From Xanthomarina sp035306705 (GTDB lineage: Bacteria > Bacteroidota > Bacteroidia > Flavobacteriales > Flavobacteriaceae): DNA of 15,637 nt. Location of the stretch: positions 1 to 15,637 of the forward strand of contig NZ_DATGNO010000028.1 in NCBI RefSeq assembly GCF_035306705.1, read 5' to 3'. The translations under genes were made by a program, and so were the position numbers. Positions 1-7,322 of this stretch are shown one piece after another (position 1 is the stretch's first letter; every line of letters begins with the position of its first letter). The notes beneath the pieces were generated by a model. It worked only from the letters and a program-made list of their open reading frames with translations. It ran no database searches and was not told where the DNA came from.

Positions 1-5
1 ATACG

Positions 6-51
6 CAAATTTACATAAGAATTGCTTTGTAAAACATGATTAAAGTCACAT
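6..51 (-). promoter_or_regulatory. FNR/CRP-type class II promoter firing out of the left edge
   Basis: Read on the minus strand, an imperfect dyad TGAC-TTTA-ATCA (plus strand 37-48, centre 42.5) precedes TAAATTTG (plus strand 6-13). The latter matches the Bacteroidota -7 element TAnnTTTG. The distance from the dyad centre to the last base of the -7 element is 36.5 bp. This is the same as at the promoters before cytochrome c (8445-8492) and hemN (10908-10954). The start site would lie at about position 1 and the target gene is outside the window. The flanking arms are less symmetric than at the other two sites, so the call rests mainly on the exact spacing. Confidence 0.5.
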
Positions 52-73
52 TTTTTATCTGATTTTTAAAAAT

Positions 74-110
74 AAAAAAAGAGCTAAATTCTAGATTTAG
101 CTCTTTTTTT
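74..110. terminator. Bidirectional intrinsic terminator after the first usp gene
   Basis: A perfect nine-base-pair stem, GAGCTAAAT (81-89) with ATTTAGCTC (95-103), closes a five-base loop. It is flanked by seven A (74-80) and seven T (104-110), giving a U-tract on either strand. It lies 20 bp beyond the stop codon of the minus-strand universal stress gene. It also insulates that gene from whatever is transcribed leftward from the promoter at the window edge. Confidence 0.85.
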
Positions 111-129
111 TATAATAAATACTTTTTAT

Positions 130-966
130 TTATCTTTTAAACGTCATCACCGGTAAAACGGAGTGGTTGGCAATATCCTCAGAGATACTTCCTTCAAAGA
201 AATGTGCGATTCCTGTTCTTCCATGAGTAGCTACAGCTATTAAATCTGCACCTATTTTATTAGCGAAGTTTAAAACACCTTTTTCTACGCTATAGTCTGA
301 AATAAAATTAATGTCTTTTAATTTATCTAGATTGCCTTCAGCTTGCATTAAAAAATCGCTTACAGTTTGTTCCATTTCATTACTGCTTCTAAACCTATCA
401 GAAGGCATATTAACATAAATTAAATGTAGTTTTGTGTGTAAATCTTCGAACATATAACGCATTCTTTTATACACATCTACCGATTCTAATGAGAAATCGC
501 TGGCATAAACAACATCGTTAAAAATATCTTTACTGAATCTGTCTTTTAAAACCAGAACTGGAACATCCGAATATCTTACTACTTTTTCTGTGTTGGAACC
601 TACAAATATTTCTGAAAAACCACTAGTACCTTGAGAACCCATTATTATTAAATCGGCACCATGTTCTTTAGCCACATCATTCACTTCACTAAAAACTTTA
701 AAGTGCTTAACTATAGGTGTAATTTTAGCTCCTTTAAAAATAGGCTTATCCAAAAATTCACTAAACTTGGTTTCAGCCAGTCTTAAAAAGAAAACTGCTT
801 TTGTAATTTGTTCTGAATTAGTTGTGTTAATAACCGCATTGGACATTTCAAGCATATGCAAGGCTAAAATTTCAGTTTCGCTGTCTTTTCTCGCTATTTT
901 AACAGCAGCTTCTAAAGCATATTCTGATTGCTCAGAAAAATCAACTGGGACAATAATCTTTTTCAT
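130..966 (-). CDS. Tandem-domain universal stress protein (UspA family), copy 1
   Basis: A 278-residue cytoplasmic protein made of two Usp domains (about 1-140 and 150-278). It begins with the family start MKKIIVPVDFSE. Domain 1 carries a complete ATP-binding signature G-x2-G-x9-G-S (G110, G113, G123, S124). Domain 2 keeps the tail of the signature (THGRTG...FEGS) but has Ala in place of the first Gly. Usp proteins bind ATP or AMP and act in stress and anoxia survival; the partner here is unknown. It is a close paralogue of the protein at 8673-9506, with near-identical N- and C-terminal segments. It lies 110 bp behind nosY with its own candidate -7 element, and a strong terminator follows. 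The ATG at 964-966 is the obvious start. Confidence 0.9.
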   Translation of the reverse strand: MKKIIVPVDFSEQSEYALEAAVKIARKDSETEILALHMLEMSNAVINTTNSEQITKAVFFLRLAETKFSEFLDKPIFKGAKITPIVKHFKVFSEVNDVAKEHGADLIIMGSQGTSGFSEIFVGSNTEKVVRYSDVPVLVLKDRFSKDIFNDVVYASDFSLESVDVYKRMRYMFEDLHTKLHLIYVNMPSDRFRSSNEMEQTVSDFLMQAEGNLDKLKDINFISDYSVEKGVLNFANKIGADLIAVATHGRTGIAHFFEGSISEDIANHSVLPVMTFKR

Positions 967-1057
967 TTTGATAGGTTTTTGATGTTGATAATATTTGGTT
1001 TAATTCGACTTAGTCTACGTTCTTTAGCATCTATCTATGTACGCCAAGAGCTTTAAC

Positions 1058-1065
1058 CAAAGGTA
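1058..1065 (-). promoter_or_regulatory. Candidate -7 element for the first usp gene
   Basis: The minus strand reads TACCTTTG, a full match to the Bacteroidota TAnnTTTG element, between the nosY stop codon and the usp start codon. The start site would be near 1053, leaving a leader of roughly 87 nt. There is no clear -33 TTG element, and no FNR-like dyad lies at the spacing seen at the other promoters of this window. Read-through from nosY is equally possible. Confidence 0.35.
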
Positions 1066-1076
1066 CGAAAAATCGA

Positions 1077-1859
1077 CTAAAAATCTTTCCTTTTAGCTTT
1101 AAAAATGATTCTAAGAACAGGCAAAATTACCCATACTGTTAGCATGCTAATAGAAACCATCAATCCGAAATTAGTGCCGAAAAACTGTTTAAAAACAGCT
1201 CCTGTATAACCTAAGAGTGCCGAAATATCAAGTTTTAGCAAAATAAGGGTTCTTGATAAATCTATAGGGTTCAACATGGTTCCAATTAATGACAACTTAT
1301 CTAAGGGATAATCTTCAAAAATAATAAGAGACATTAAGAAGATACCATCGTAAATAATGGCTAAAAATAACCATAGCAGAATGGCATAACCAAATCCTTT
1401 AATTCTATTTTCATTGGATAAAGCAATATTAAAGGCCAAAGCCGTAAAAATAAGGGTCAAGAAAGTTCCTGTTATAAGTAATAAGGAAAAGTCCCAAATG
1501 GCATTGGACATAAACAAACCGTAAAAAACAAACGGAATACCCAAACCTAAAATCAAGCTCATAGACAGCGAAATAGCCACTCCTAGATACTGCCCTAGGA
1601 AAATGGACGATCGTTTTAAGGGTTGCGCTAACAACAGCTCTGTAAACTCTTTAGAATTATAATAATACATGACCCCAAAAATGGTTCCTATTAAAGGTAC
1701 CAAAACAATAATAACATTCATTAACGTAATTACCGCTTTAGACAGGTCGTTGTTTAAAAACAACAACACGACACCTAGTAATAAGTAAAATGCAAAATAC
1801 ACGTAACTCCAACGGCTACGCATTAAATCGTAAAAACTATATTTTAATATTTTAAACAT
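1077..1859 (-). CDS. nosY: NosY, ABC-2-type permease of the NosDFY copper-site maturation system
   Basis: A 260-residue integral membrane protein with six predicted helices, near residues 18-36, 42-66, 87-117, 124-147, 157-181 and 232-253, which is the expected ABC-2/NosY topology. In known systems NosY forms the membrane channel that works with the NosF ATPase and periplasmic NosD to assemble the CuZ cluster of N2O reductase. The start ATG overlaps the last 8 bp of nosF, which indicates translational coupling. The length agrees with NosY relatives (about 270 residues). The name rests on the position after nosD and nosF, because ABC-2 permeases diverge strongly in sequence. Confidence 0.9.
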   Translation of the reverse strand: MFKILKYSFYDLMRSRWSYVYFAFYLLLGVVLLFLNNDLSKAVITLMNVIIVLVPLIGTIFGVMYYYNSKEFTELLLAQPLKRSSIFLGQYLGVAISLSMSLILGLGIPFVFYGLFMSNAIWDFSLLLITGTFLTLIFTALAFNIALSNENRIKGFGYAILLWLFLAIIYDGIFLMSLIIFEDYPLDKLSLIGTMLNPIDLSRTLILLKLDISALLGYTGAVFKQFFGTNFGLMVSISMLTVWVILPVLRIIFKAKRKDF

Positions 1860-2559
1860 GATTGTCTGTTAATATGGATGCGATGGCATGTTCGAAATCC
1901 GGTTGTTTGGTTTTGTCTTTAAGTTCTGTAATAGTTCCTTTAAAGTAAATTTTACCCTCTAAAAGGAATACAATTTCATCGGAAATTTCTTCAACAAAAC
2001 TCATAATATGAGAGGTAATCAAGATGGTTTTTCCTTTGGCTTTTTCTGATTGGATTAACTTTTTTAAGCGCAATAATGAAATGGGATCCAAACCAGAAGT
2101 TGGTTCGTCCAATATTACCAAAGGACTATCAAACATAAACGTTAATACCAAGTTCACTTTTTGTTTGGTACCACCCGAAAGGTTTCCTAATCTTTTATCT
2201 AAAAAAGGCTCCAATTTGAATAAACTGATTAATTCTTGATCCAAAGAGGTCTTGCCTCGTAGATCTTTAATCATTGTAATTAATTCCTTTACTTTTAAGT
2301 TATTGGGAAAATTAGCTATTTGAGGTAAATAATCTATCTTATGTCTGTAATTAGATCCGCTTTTTACGTTTTCTCCCAATACAGAAATAGTGCCCTTATT
2401 TGGAATAACCATTCCTAACAAACATTTTATAAGCGTTGTTTTTCCAGATCCATTTGGACCCAATACGGCAAAAATTCCACCTTCGCCAATTTCCAAATCG
2501 AGACCACTTAAGACCTCGTTTTTTCCAAATTTTTTATATAAATTCTTAATTTTTATCAT
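1852..2559 (-). CDS. nosF: NosF, ABC transporter ATPase
   Basis: A 235-residue cytoplasmic ATPase with all the ABC motifs: Walker A GPNGSGKTT (34-42), Q-loop Q80 in YLPQ, signature LSGG (127-130), Walker B LVILDE (147-152) followed by the D-loop SGLD, and switch H184. It powers the NosDFY complex, which is needed for CuZ-site assembly on NosZ in the periplasm. Its ATG lies inside the end of nosD (14-bp overlap) and its end overlaps nosY by 8 bp, so the three genes form a tight translational unit. The catalytic set looks intact. Confidence 0.95.
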   Translation of the reverse strand: MIKIKNLYKKFGKNEVLSGLDLEIGEGGIFAVLGPNGSGKTTLIKCLLGMVIPNKGTISVLGENVKSGSNYRHKIDYLPQIANFPNNLKVKELITMIKDLRGKTSLDQELISLFKLEPFLDKRLGNLSGGTKQKVNLVLTFMFDSPLVILDEPTSGLDPISLLRLKKLIQSEKAKGKTILITSHIMSFVEEISDEIVFLLEGKIYFKGTITELKDKTKQPDFEHAIASILTDNHV

Positions 2560-3820
2560 GATCTATGCGTTTCATTCTTGGATTTTCGTCCATCAAATCG
2601 TCTGGGGTGAACACTGGAGAAACCTTTTCAGAAAAATCTATAAGGTCAATAAATAGACTTCGTAATAGAATGATAGTCTCTGGTGTTCTGTTTACTATAT
2701 ATGAAAAGAGCTTTACAGGTCGGTATGGCACATCGCCTATTCCGTCTTTATCTAAATCGTAGCCTGTGTAATTACTCCAATAATTGTTATCAAATTTATT
2801 ATCGTTGATTCTTCCATTGTAGGAAATATCAAAGGAATTATATAGAAAATTATTATTTATAATATGATTTTCGTAGCAAGCACCTTTTACTCGTATTGCG
2901 TAACCATTGCTTATAAAATCGTTGTTGGAATATACCAAACGGTTACTTCCTTCCACCGTTATCCCAACCGTATTTTCTATAAATACATTATTTTTAAGGT
3001 TCACGTCGTTTACTTCTTTCAACAGTAATCCGTAAGCTGCAGTTCCCCAGTTTTTCTTAATAACATTGTTTTCTACCTCCATAAATTTTGAAAACATCAA
3101 AGCTATTCCGGCACCATTGGTTTCAAACACATTATTTATAACATAGTTATTGTTGCTGAACATGAAATGAAGCCCATAGCGTACGTTGTTCTTACTAAAA
3201 TTATCTGCAATGGTTATATTATCAGAAAATTCAAGATAAATTCCATCACGAACATTGCGAACATCATTCCCGCGTACTTCCACATTTTTACAATACCATA
3301 AGTGCACGGCATTCCCGGAGTTAAATTCGGTTACGGCCTCTCCTCTAACGGTGTTATTTAGTACTTTTCCATCATTGGATTTTTGAAGATAAATTCCGAA
3401 GAAAAGTTTTTCAAGTTCTAAATTCTGAATAACGAATCCAGTACTATTTACAACACGTACGGCAGCATAATCAGTAGTATAACTTACGCCTACATTTATA
3501 ATCTTAAATCCGTCGAGCGTCACATTATCTGCACCTATAGTGATGATTTCCCCTTTTGCTTCTCCATCAATAGTGGGAAGATCCTCACCTATTAGGGTAA
3601 TGCTTTTATCAATTTTTAAATTGGCTTCCTTATAAATTCCCTTTTTCACAAAAATGGTATCACCTTCCGAAGCTTGTTGTATTGCTTCGTGAATTGTTTT
3701 TACAGAACACGAGGAACAAACCGTTATTGTATGTGACCATGTGTTTGTGGTGGACAGCAATACAGTTAAAAAGAAGAATATGTAGTGTTTGTTTTTCAAA
3801 ATGGAGTAAAAATTAATCAA
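2546..3820 (-). CDS. nosD: NosD, periplasmic copper-processing beta-helix protein
   Basis: About 424 residues. After an N-terminal signal peptide (hydrophobic IFFFLTVLL near 14-22) comes a long right-handed parallel beta-helix built from PbH1/CASH repeats (about 45-375), rich in N-x-N turns. The conserved NosD C-terminal block follows, with NNYWSNYTGYD and GDVPYRP. NosD is the periplasmic part of NosDFY and passes copper from NosL toward apo-NosZ. A C-x2-C pair (C35, C38) sits just after the signal peptide and could bind copper, which is an inference. No ATG is available at the N-terminus: TTG at 3818-3820 gives the longest form, and TTG at 3797-3799 gives a more typical signal peptide beginning with Lys-Asn-Lys. 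The end overlaps nosF by 14 bp. Confidence 0.92.
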   Translation of the reverse strand: MINFYSILKNKHYIFFFLTVLLSTTNTWSHTITVCSSCSVKTIHEAIQQASEGDTIFVKKGIYKEANLKIDKSITLIGEDLPTIDGEAKGEIITIGADNVTLDGFKIINVGVSYTTDYAAVRVVNSTGFVIQNLELEKLFFGIYLQKSNDGKVLNNTVRGEAVTEFNSGNAVHLWYCKNVEVRGNDVRNVRDGIYLEFSDNITIADNFSKNNVRYGLHFMFSNNNYVINNVFETNGAGIALMFSKFMEVENNVIKKNWGTAAYGLLLKEVNDVNLKNNVFIENTVGITVEGSNRLVYSNNDFISNGYAIRVKGACYENHIINNNFLYNSFDISYNGRINDNKFDNNYWSNYTGYDLDKDGIGDVPYRPVKLFSYIVNRTPETIILLRSLFIDLIDFSEKVSPVFTPDDLMDENPRMKRIDHDKN

Positions 3821-3821
3821 T

Positions 3822-4004
3822 ATGAATTCATTCTCTTGCGAGATGATTAAAAGAATCGAAGATACAGAATTTAAAGAAGTTTCAATAATAGAAATATATG
3901 AAATTGATACATTAAAAAATCTGTATGATTTCGAACTTCATAAAAAAGACTTCAGCAAATCTTTTTGGCTGTTTAGCCATTCAGAAATTGCTGAAGCCAT
4001 TTAA
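3822..4004 (+). CDS. Doubtful 60-codon reading frame between nosD and nosL
   Basis: An open frame of 60 codons from ATG to TAA, opposite in direction to all its neighbours and filling the nosL-nosD gap. I do not recognise the product: it is acidic and hydrophilic at the N-terminus, with an aromatic FWLF patch near the end, and has no signal peptide or membrane segment. No TAnnTTTG element lies upstream. Its last third coincides with a hairpin that looks like the nosL terminator. That argues it is chance coding in a short regulatory gap, though a small protein cannot be excluded. Confidence 0.18.
   Translation: MNSFSCEMIKRIEDTEFKEVSIIEIYEIDTLKNLYDFELHKKDFSKSFWLFSHSEIAEAI
3942..3996 (-). terminator. 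Branched hairpin with U-tract after nosL
   Basis: On the minus strand a nine-base-pair stem (CTTCAGCAA at 3950-3958 with TTGCTGAAG at 3988-3996) encloses a smaller hairpin, GGCT-gttt-AGCC (3967-3978). The transcript then runs into TCTTTTTT (3942-3949). It lies 15 bp beyond the nosL stop codon, so it should end or weaken the nosL transcript before nosDFY. The long, branched loop makes it a less certain terminator than the others in the window. Confidence 0.5.
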
Positions 4005-4010
4005 TTTAAT

Positions 4011-4445
4011 TTATAATTTTAGGTGATCTTGAATTTCTTTCCAAGAGTAAATATCACCCGTAAATTTTTCTTGGGCCTTCTTTCCAGCTTCTTCATTTAA
4101 AAAAGCAGAGAGGTTTGCTCCCATAGGGCTTTGCAATTGTTCGCTTACCAAATAAGTAGCTTTCGTAGCATCTATCAACTCGCCAGGCTTATTGAAGTCT
4201 GCCACTAAATAGTAAGCCATTTCCGTGTCCTTAAATTCATCTTGCAATGCATGGACCATACACTCAATGGCATCATATTTATAAGCTCTGCCCTTTGCGG
4301 TTACCACTTGTGAAGCATGCTGTCTATCAACAATAGTCATATCACAAAAGTGACAAGCGTCCGAGCCGTAATTTATAGGCTGTGGACTCACGTTACAAGA
4401 AGCCAATAAAAAGGTAATTATGCCTAGAAAAATAAACTGTTTCAT
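4011..4445 (-). CDS. nosL: NosL, lipoprotein copper(I) chaperone
   Basis: A 144-residue lipoprotein. The signal peptide ends in the lipobox LLASC (Cys17), so the mature protein should be membrane-anchored on the periplasmic side. The NosL signature follows: CHFCDMTI (C31, C34, M36), then AYKYDAIECMVHAL. NosL binds Cu(I) and hands it to NosD for building the copper sites of N2O reductase. Length and motif order are normal for the family. It follows the nosB-like gene by 113 bp, with a candidate -7 element in the gap, and is separated from nosD by 190 bp containing a terminator-like hairpin. Confidence 0.95.
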   Translation of the reverse strand: MKQFIFLGIITFLLASCNVSPQPINYGSDACHFCDMTIVDRQHASQVVTAKGRAYKYDAIECMVHALQDEFKDTEMAYYLVADFNKPGELIDATKATYLVSEQLQSPMGANLSAFLNEEAGKKAQEKFTGDIYSWKEIQDHLKL

Positions 4446-4472
4446 CTATTTATATTTTTAATATTGAATAAT

Positions 4473-4480
4473 CAAATTTA
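4473..4480 (-). promoter_or_regulatory. Candidate -7 element for nosL
   Basis: The minus strand reads TAAATTTG, matching TAnnTTTG, 27 bp before the nosL ATG. A start site near 4468 would give a leader of about 23 nt. No -33 TTG at the proper distance and no FNR-like dyad at the class II spacing are visible, so this may be a weak internal promoter or chance in AT-rich DNA. Confidence 0.3.
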
Positions 4481-4558
4481 AATTTATTTTAGGAAGAATA
4501 TCATTTTCCTGTTGAATCTTATAATTTGCTTGAATTTAAAAGAAACCTCAGCTTAATA

Positions 4559-5173
4559 TTAAGAAGCCTTTTTAGATTCACTTTTTCCTACGAAGAAAGC
4601 TACTACGGTAAGTAACATTCCTACGAATATCATATAAGCTCCAGCTGATGGCCAAGAATCAACATCAAAATTCAGCATTTTTTGATAACCTAAAAGTGGT
4701 GGTTTATAAGTCATAGGTGTACCATCTAAGTTTTCAAGTTTCATAATAGCTTTTGGGTCCAGATTGGTTCCGTAATCTATTAGCCATAGGTTAAAATCGT
4801 ACATTCCCATAAGTCCAAGAATAGACATGAGTATAAACCAACCAAGAAACCATTTGTAACTTACTTTTCTAAAGAAACCAAGTAAACCGATAATCACTCC
4901 AAGAGCTACCATAACACCTATAACCATAGGAAAAACTTGAAACTCCCACATGTCTTCAACTTTAGGGATGGTTTTCATTCCAATATAGTGGTTAAGACCA
5001 TCGATATTTTGAATATCAAATTCCTCTACACCTTCTATACCTTGAATATAAATGTTCATTCCAAGAGGGTCTGGATACTGGGGTGCACCCAAAACGATGT
5101 TCCACAATGGGAATTTAAAAAGACCCAATAACAAAAGCGATCCTATTATCATTATAATACCAGCTTTTTTCAT
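4559..5173 (-). CDS. NosB-like four-helix membrane protein of clade II nos clusters
   Basis: A 204-residue membrane protein. Hydrophobic segments lie near 4-26, 81-101, 106-124 and 177-197. Between the first two is an exported domain with a Met/His patch (M40, H62, M66 in NHYIGM). Its place directly behind nosZ and its four-helix topology fit NosB, the accessory membrane protein of clade II nos loci. Its exact role, electron delivery or NosZ maturation, is not settled. The frame stays open to a TTG at 5183-5185, but the ATG at 5171-5173 gives a standard MKKAGIIM signal anchor and is preferred. A hairpin terminator separates it from nosZ. I recognise the context better than the sequence, so no symbol is given. 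Confidence 0.75.
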   Translation of the reverse strand: MKKAGIIMIIGSLLLLGLFKFPLWNIVLGAPQYPDPLGMNIYIQGIEGVEEFDIQNIDGLNHYIGMKTIPKVEDMWEFQVFPMVIGVMVALGVIIGLLGFFRKVSYKWFLGWFILMSILGLMGMYDFNLWLIDYGTNLDPKAIMKLENLDGTPMTYKPPLLGYQKMLNFDVDSWPSAGAYMIFVGMLLTVVAFFVGKSESKKAS

Positions 5174-5221
5174 AATAATTTTCAATTAAATTAACCATTC
5201 AGTTAATAGCATTTTAAAAGA

Positions 5222-5252
5222 AAGGCGAGAACGATAAATCAATTCTCGCCTT
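5222..5252 (-). terminator. Intrinsic terminator or attenuator after nosZ
   Basis: A perfect ten-base-pair GC-containing stem (AAGGCGAGAA at 5222-5231 with TTCTCGCCTT at 5243-5252) with an 11-base loop. On the minus strand it is followed by TTCTTTTAAAA. It stands 66 bp beyond the nosZ stop codon and 49 bp before the next gene start. The U-tract is interrupted by one C, so partial read-through is plausible. That would make NosZ more abundant than the downstream accessory proteins. Confidence 0.75.
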
Positions 5253-5318
5253 ATAGTAGGAAAATAAACACTAAAACAAAATTTCCCTAAACTTATAATA
5301 TTGGTTATTTACTTACAC

Positions 5319-7289
5319 TTAATCTTCGCCTAGGCTCCAAGATAATTCGATATTCGAATCAGCTGGGCTTACACGTACATATCCTTGCATTTCTTGGTGA
5401 AGTGCAGAACAGAAATCTGTACAATAGAACGGCCATACTCCAACTTGTTTTGGCTCCCAAACCAAGGTTTCAGTCGCTCCTGGAACAATAAGCATCTCTG
5501 CGTTATTAGCACCAATTACTGCAAAACCGTGAGGTACGTCAAAATCTTGTTCAAGGTTTGTAATGTGGAAGAATACTTTGTCACCAACTTTTACTCCCTC
5601 AATATTATCAGGATTAAAGTGGCTTCGGATCATATTCATATAAATATGAACATCTTTTCCTTCACGTACTACCTTTACATCGCTATTAGAAAGAGACACA
5701 TAAGGGTGTTTATTTTCCGTAAGCTTATAGATTTTTCTAGAATTAGGCGCAACCATGTCTGCAGGAATTGCAGCAGCATAGTGAGGCTCTCCAATTGTTG
5801 GGAAATCTAGTAACAGTTCCATTTTATCACCTGTAATATCGAATAACTGAGCAGACTGTGTAAGCTCTGGTCCTGTTGGTAAGTATCTGTCTTTTGTAAT
5901 TTTATTTAAGGCTACAAAGTATTTTCCAAATGGCTTACGTGAGTTTCCTCCAGGGATCATACCGTGTCCTACAGAGTAGAATACTGGTTGTCTGTCTACA
6001 ACTTCCCAAGTTCCAACTTTCCATTTTACAACTTCAGAAGAGATAAAGAACGTGGTATAAGCATATCCTTTTTCGTCAAATTCTGTATGAAGTGGTCCTA
6101 AACCTGGTTGTTTAACTACACCAGCAAGAATATCTTCAAAGTTTAAGATTGGAATACCGTAAGCTTCTCCGTCAAATTTCTTGCCTTCAATTGCAGCAAG
6201 CATTTTAGTGAAACTGTGAACAGTTAAGTCAGCAGAAAGTTTTCCGTTACCAATAATGTACTCACCTGTTGGATCAACGTCACAACCGTGTGGAGATTTT
6301 GGAGTTGGCAAGAAATAAACAGCTCCAGGAACATCTAATGGATTTACAGTCAACACTTCTTTCAACATCGTAGATGTAGCAGTATGTGTGTGTTCATCCA
6401 AAATGTTATGTGCATAGTTAGCAGGGACTTTTGTTCCACCACCATTATTTACATATTCCTCGATTTTTTTCCAGTTTACTGCAGCGATGAAATCCTTATC
6501 GTTTTGTGAAGCGTTAACTTCTAAAAGCGTATGGGCTTCTTCCGTGTTATAAGTAGTAAAGAAGAACCAACCATGACTCTTATCACGTCCAGGGTGAGAA
6601 AGGTCGTAGTTAAAACCTGGCATCATTAACTGGAAGTTGATATTCATTCTTCCTGTTTCTTGATCAACTTTAATAAAAGTTAAGGCTCCTTTAAAGTTTC
6701 CTTTATAATCTTTTATAGACATATCTTTCTGAGGTACTGGTACAGAGAAACGAGTTCCTGCTACCACATACTCGGTGTTTTCAGTAATAAAAGATGAACT
6801 GTGGTTACCAGCACTGTTTGGTATTTCAATAATTTCTTCTGTTTTGAAATTCTTCAAATCAATACGTGCAATTCTAGGCGTGTTGTTTCCATTGATAAAA
6901 ACCCAACGACCATCTAAGACACCATTTGTTTGAGAAATATCAGGATGGTGAGAATCATCCCAAGGCACAAAACCAAAAGAAGTATTCAACATAGGTTTAG
7001 TTTCCTCTGTATATCCCCATCCATTTTCAGGGTTTTGAGAGAATACAGGAAGAACTTTAAGTAAACGACCTGAAGGCAAGCCATAAACAGCTAGCTGTCC
7101 ACTAAATCCTCCAGACATAAATGCATAGAATTCATCGTGTTCACCTGGAGCCACATATACTCTTTCAGCTGCATTGGTAGCTAAGCCACCTTGTCCGCCT
7201 TTTTTGGTCCTTTGCTGTCCGCCATCATTACAGCTCGCCAGTCCGGCAACCATAACTAAGGAAATTAAAATATTTATTGTTTTTTTCAT
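5319..7289 (-). CDS. nosZ: NosZ, nitrous oxide reductase (clade II, Sec-exported lipoprotein)
   Basis: A 656-residue periplasmic enzyme that reduces N2O to N2. The N-terminus has a Sec-type lipoprotein signal ending in LASC (Cys20) with no twin arginine, as in clade II NosZ of Bacteroidota. The beta-propeller carries seven candidate CuZ ligands, chosen by motif and by spacing to the family: H114, H115, H163, H334 (PHGCDVDP), H401 (GLGPLHTEFD), H442 and H503 (EPHYA). The C-terminal cupredoxin has a full CuA site: H587, C623, C627, H631 and M634 in CTDFCSALHQEM. All metal ligands appear intact, so the enzyme should be active. It is third in an operon after cytochrome c and a FAS1 lipoprotein, with a 33-bp gap. 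The shared promoter at 8445-8492 has an FNR-like site. Confidence 0.98.
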   Translation of the reverse strand: MKKTINILISLVMVAGLASCNDGGQQRTKKGGQGGLATNAAERVYVAPGEHDEFYAFMSGGFSGQLAVYGLPSGRLLKVLPVFSQNPENGWGYTEETKPMLNTSFGFVPWDDSHHPDISQTNGVLDGRWVFINGNNTPRIARIDLKNFKTEEIIEIPNSAGNHSSSFITENTEYVVAGTRFSVPVPQKDMSIKDYKGNFKGALTFIKVDQETGRMNINFQLMMPGFNYDLSHPGRDKSHGWFFFTTYNTEEAHTLLEVNASQNDKDFIAAVNWKKIEEYVNNGGGTKVPANYAHNILDEHTHTATSTMLKEVLTVNPLDVPGAVYFLPTPKSPHGCDVDPTGEYIIGNGKLSADLTVHSFTKMLAAIEGKKFDGEAYGIPILNFEDILAGVVKQPGLGPLHTEFDEKGYAYTTFFISSEVVKWKVGTWEVVDRQPVFYSVGHGMIPGGNSRKPFGKYFVALNKITKDRYLPTGPELTQSAQLFDITGDKMELLLDFPTIGEPHYAAAIPADMVAPNSRKIYKLTENKHPYVSLSNSDVKVVREGKDVHIYMNMIRSHFNPDNIEGVKVGDKVFFHITNLEQDFDVPHGFAVIGANNAEMLIVPGATETLVWEPKQVGVWPFYCTDFCSALHQEMQGYVRVSPADSNIELSWSLGED

Positions 7290-7322
7290 TTCTATTCTAT
7301 TTATATTGAGTTATTTAATTGA

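Noticed and set aside
980..991. TGAT-GTTG-ATAA, an FNR-like near-match upstream of the first usp
   Set aside because: One half-site is broken, and the spacing would put any -7 element inside the coding region.
4552..4563. 12-bp palindrome CTTAATATTAAG at the end of the nosB-like gene
   Set aside because: It is AT-only apart from the ends, overlaps the stop codon and has no U-tract directly behind it; too weak to call a terminator.
5183..5185. TTG start adding four residues to the nosB-like protein
   Set aside because: The ATG ten bases downstream gives a normal MKKAGIIM signal anchor, so the longer form is not needed.
5385..5810. 141-codon plus-strand open frame inside nosZ
   Set aside because: It is antisense to the CuA-domain end of nosZ, whose metal ligands confirm the minus-strand frame; the product resembles no family and has no promoter.
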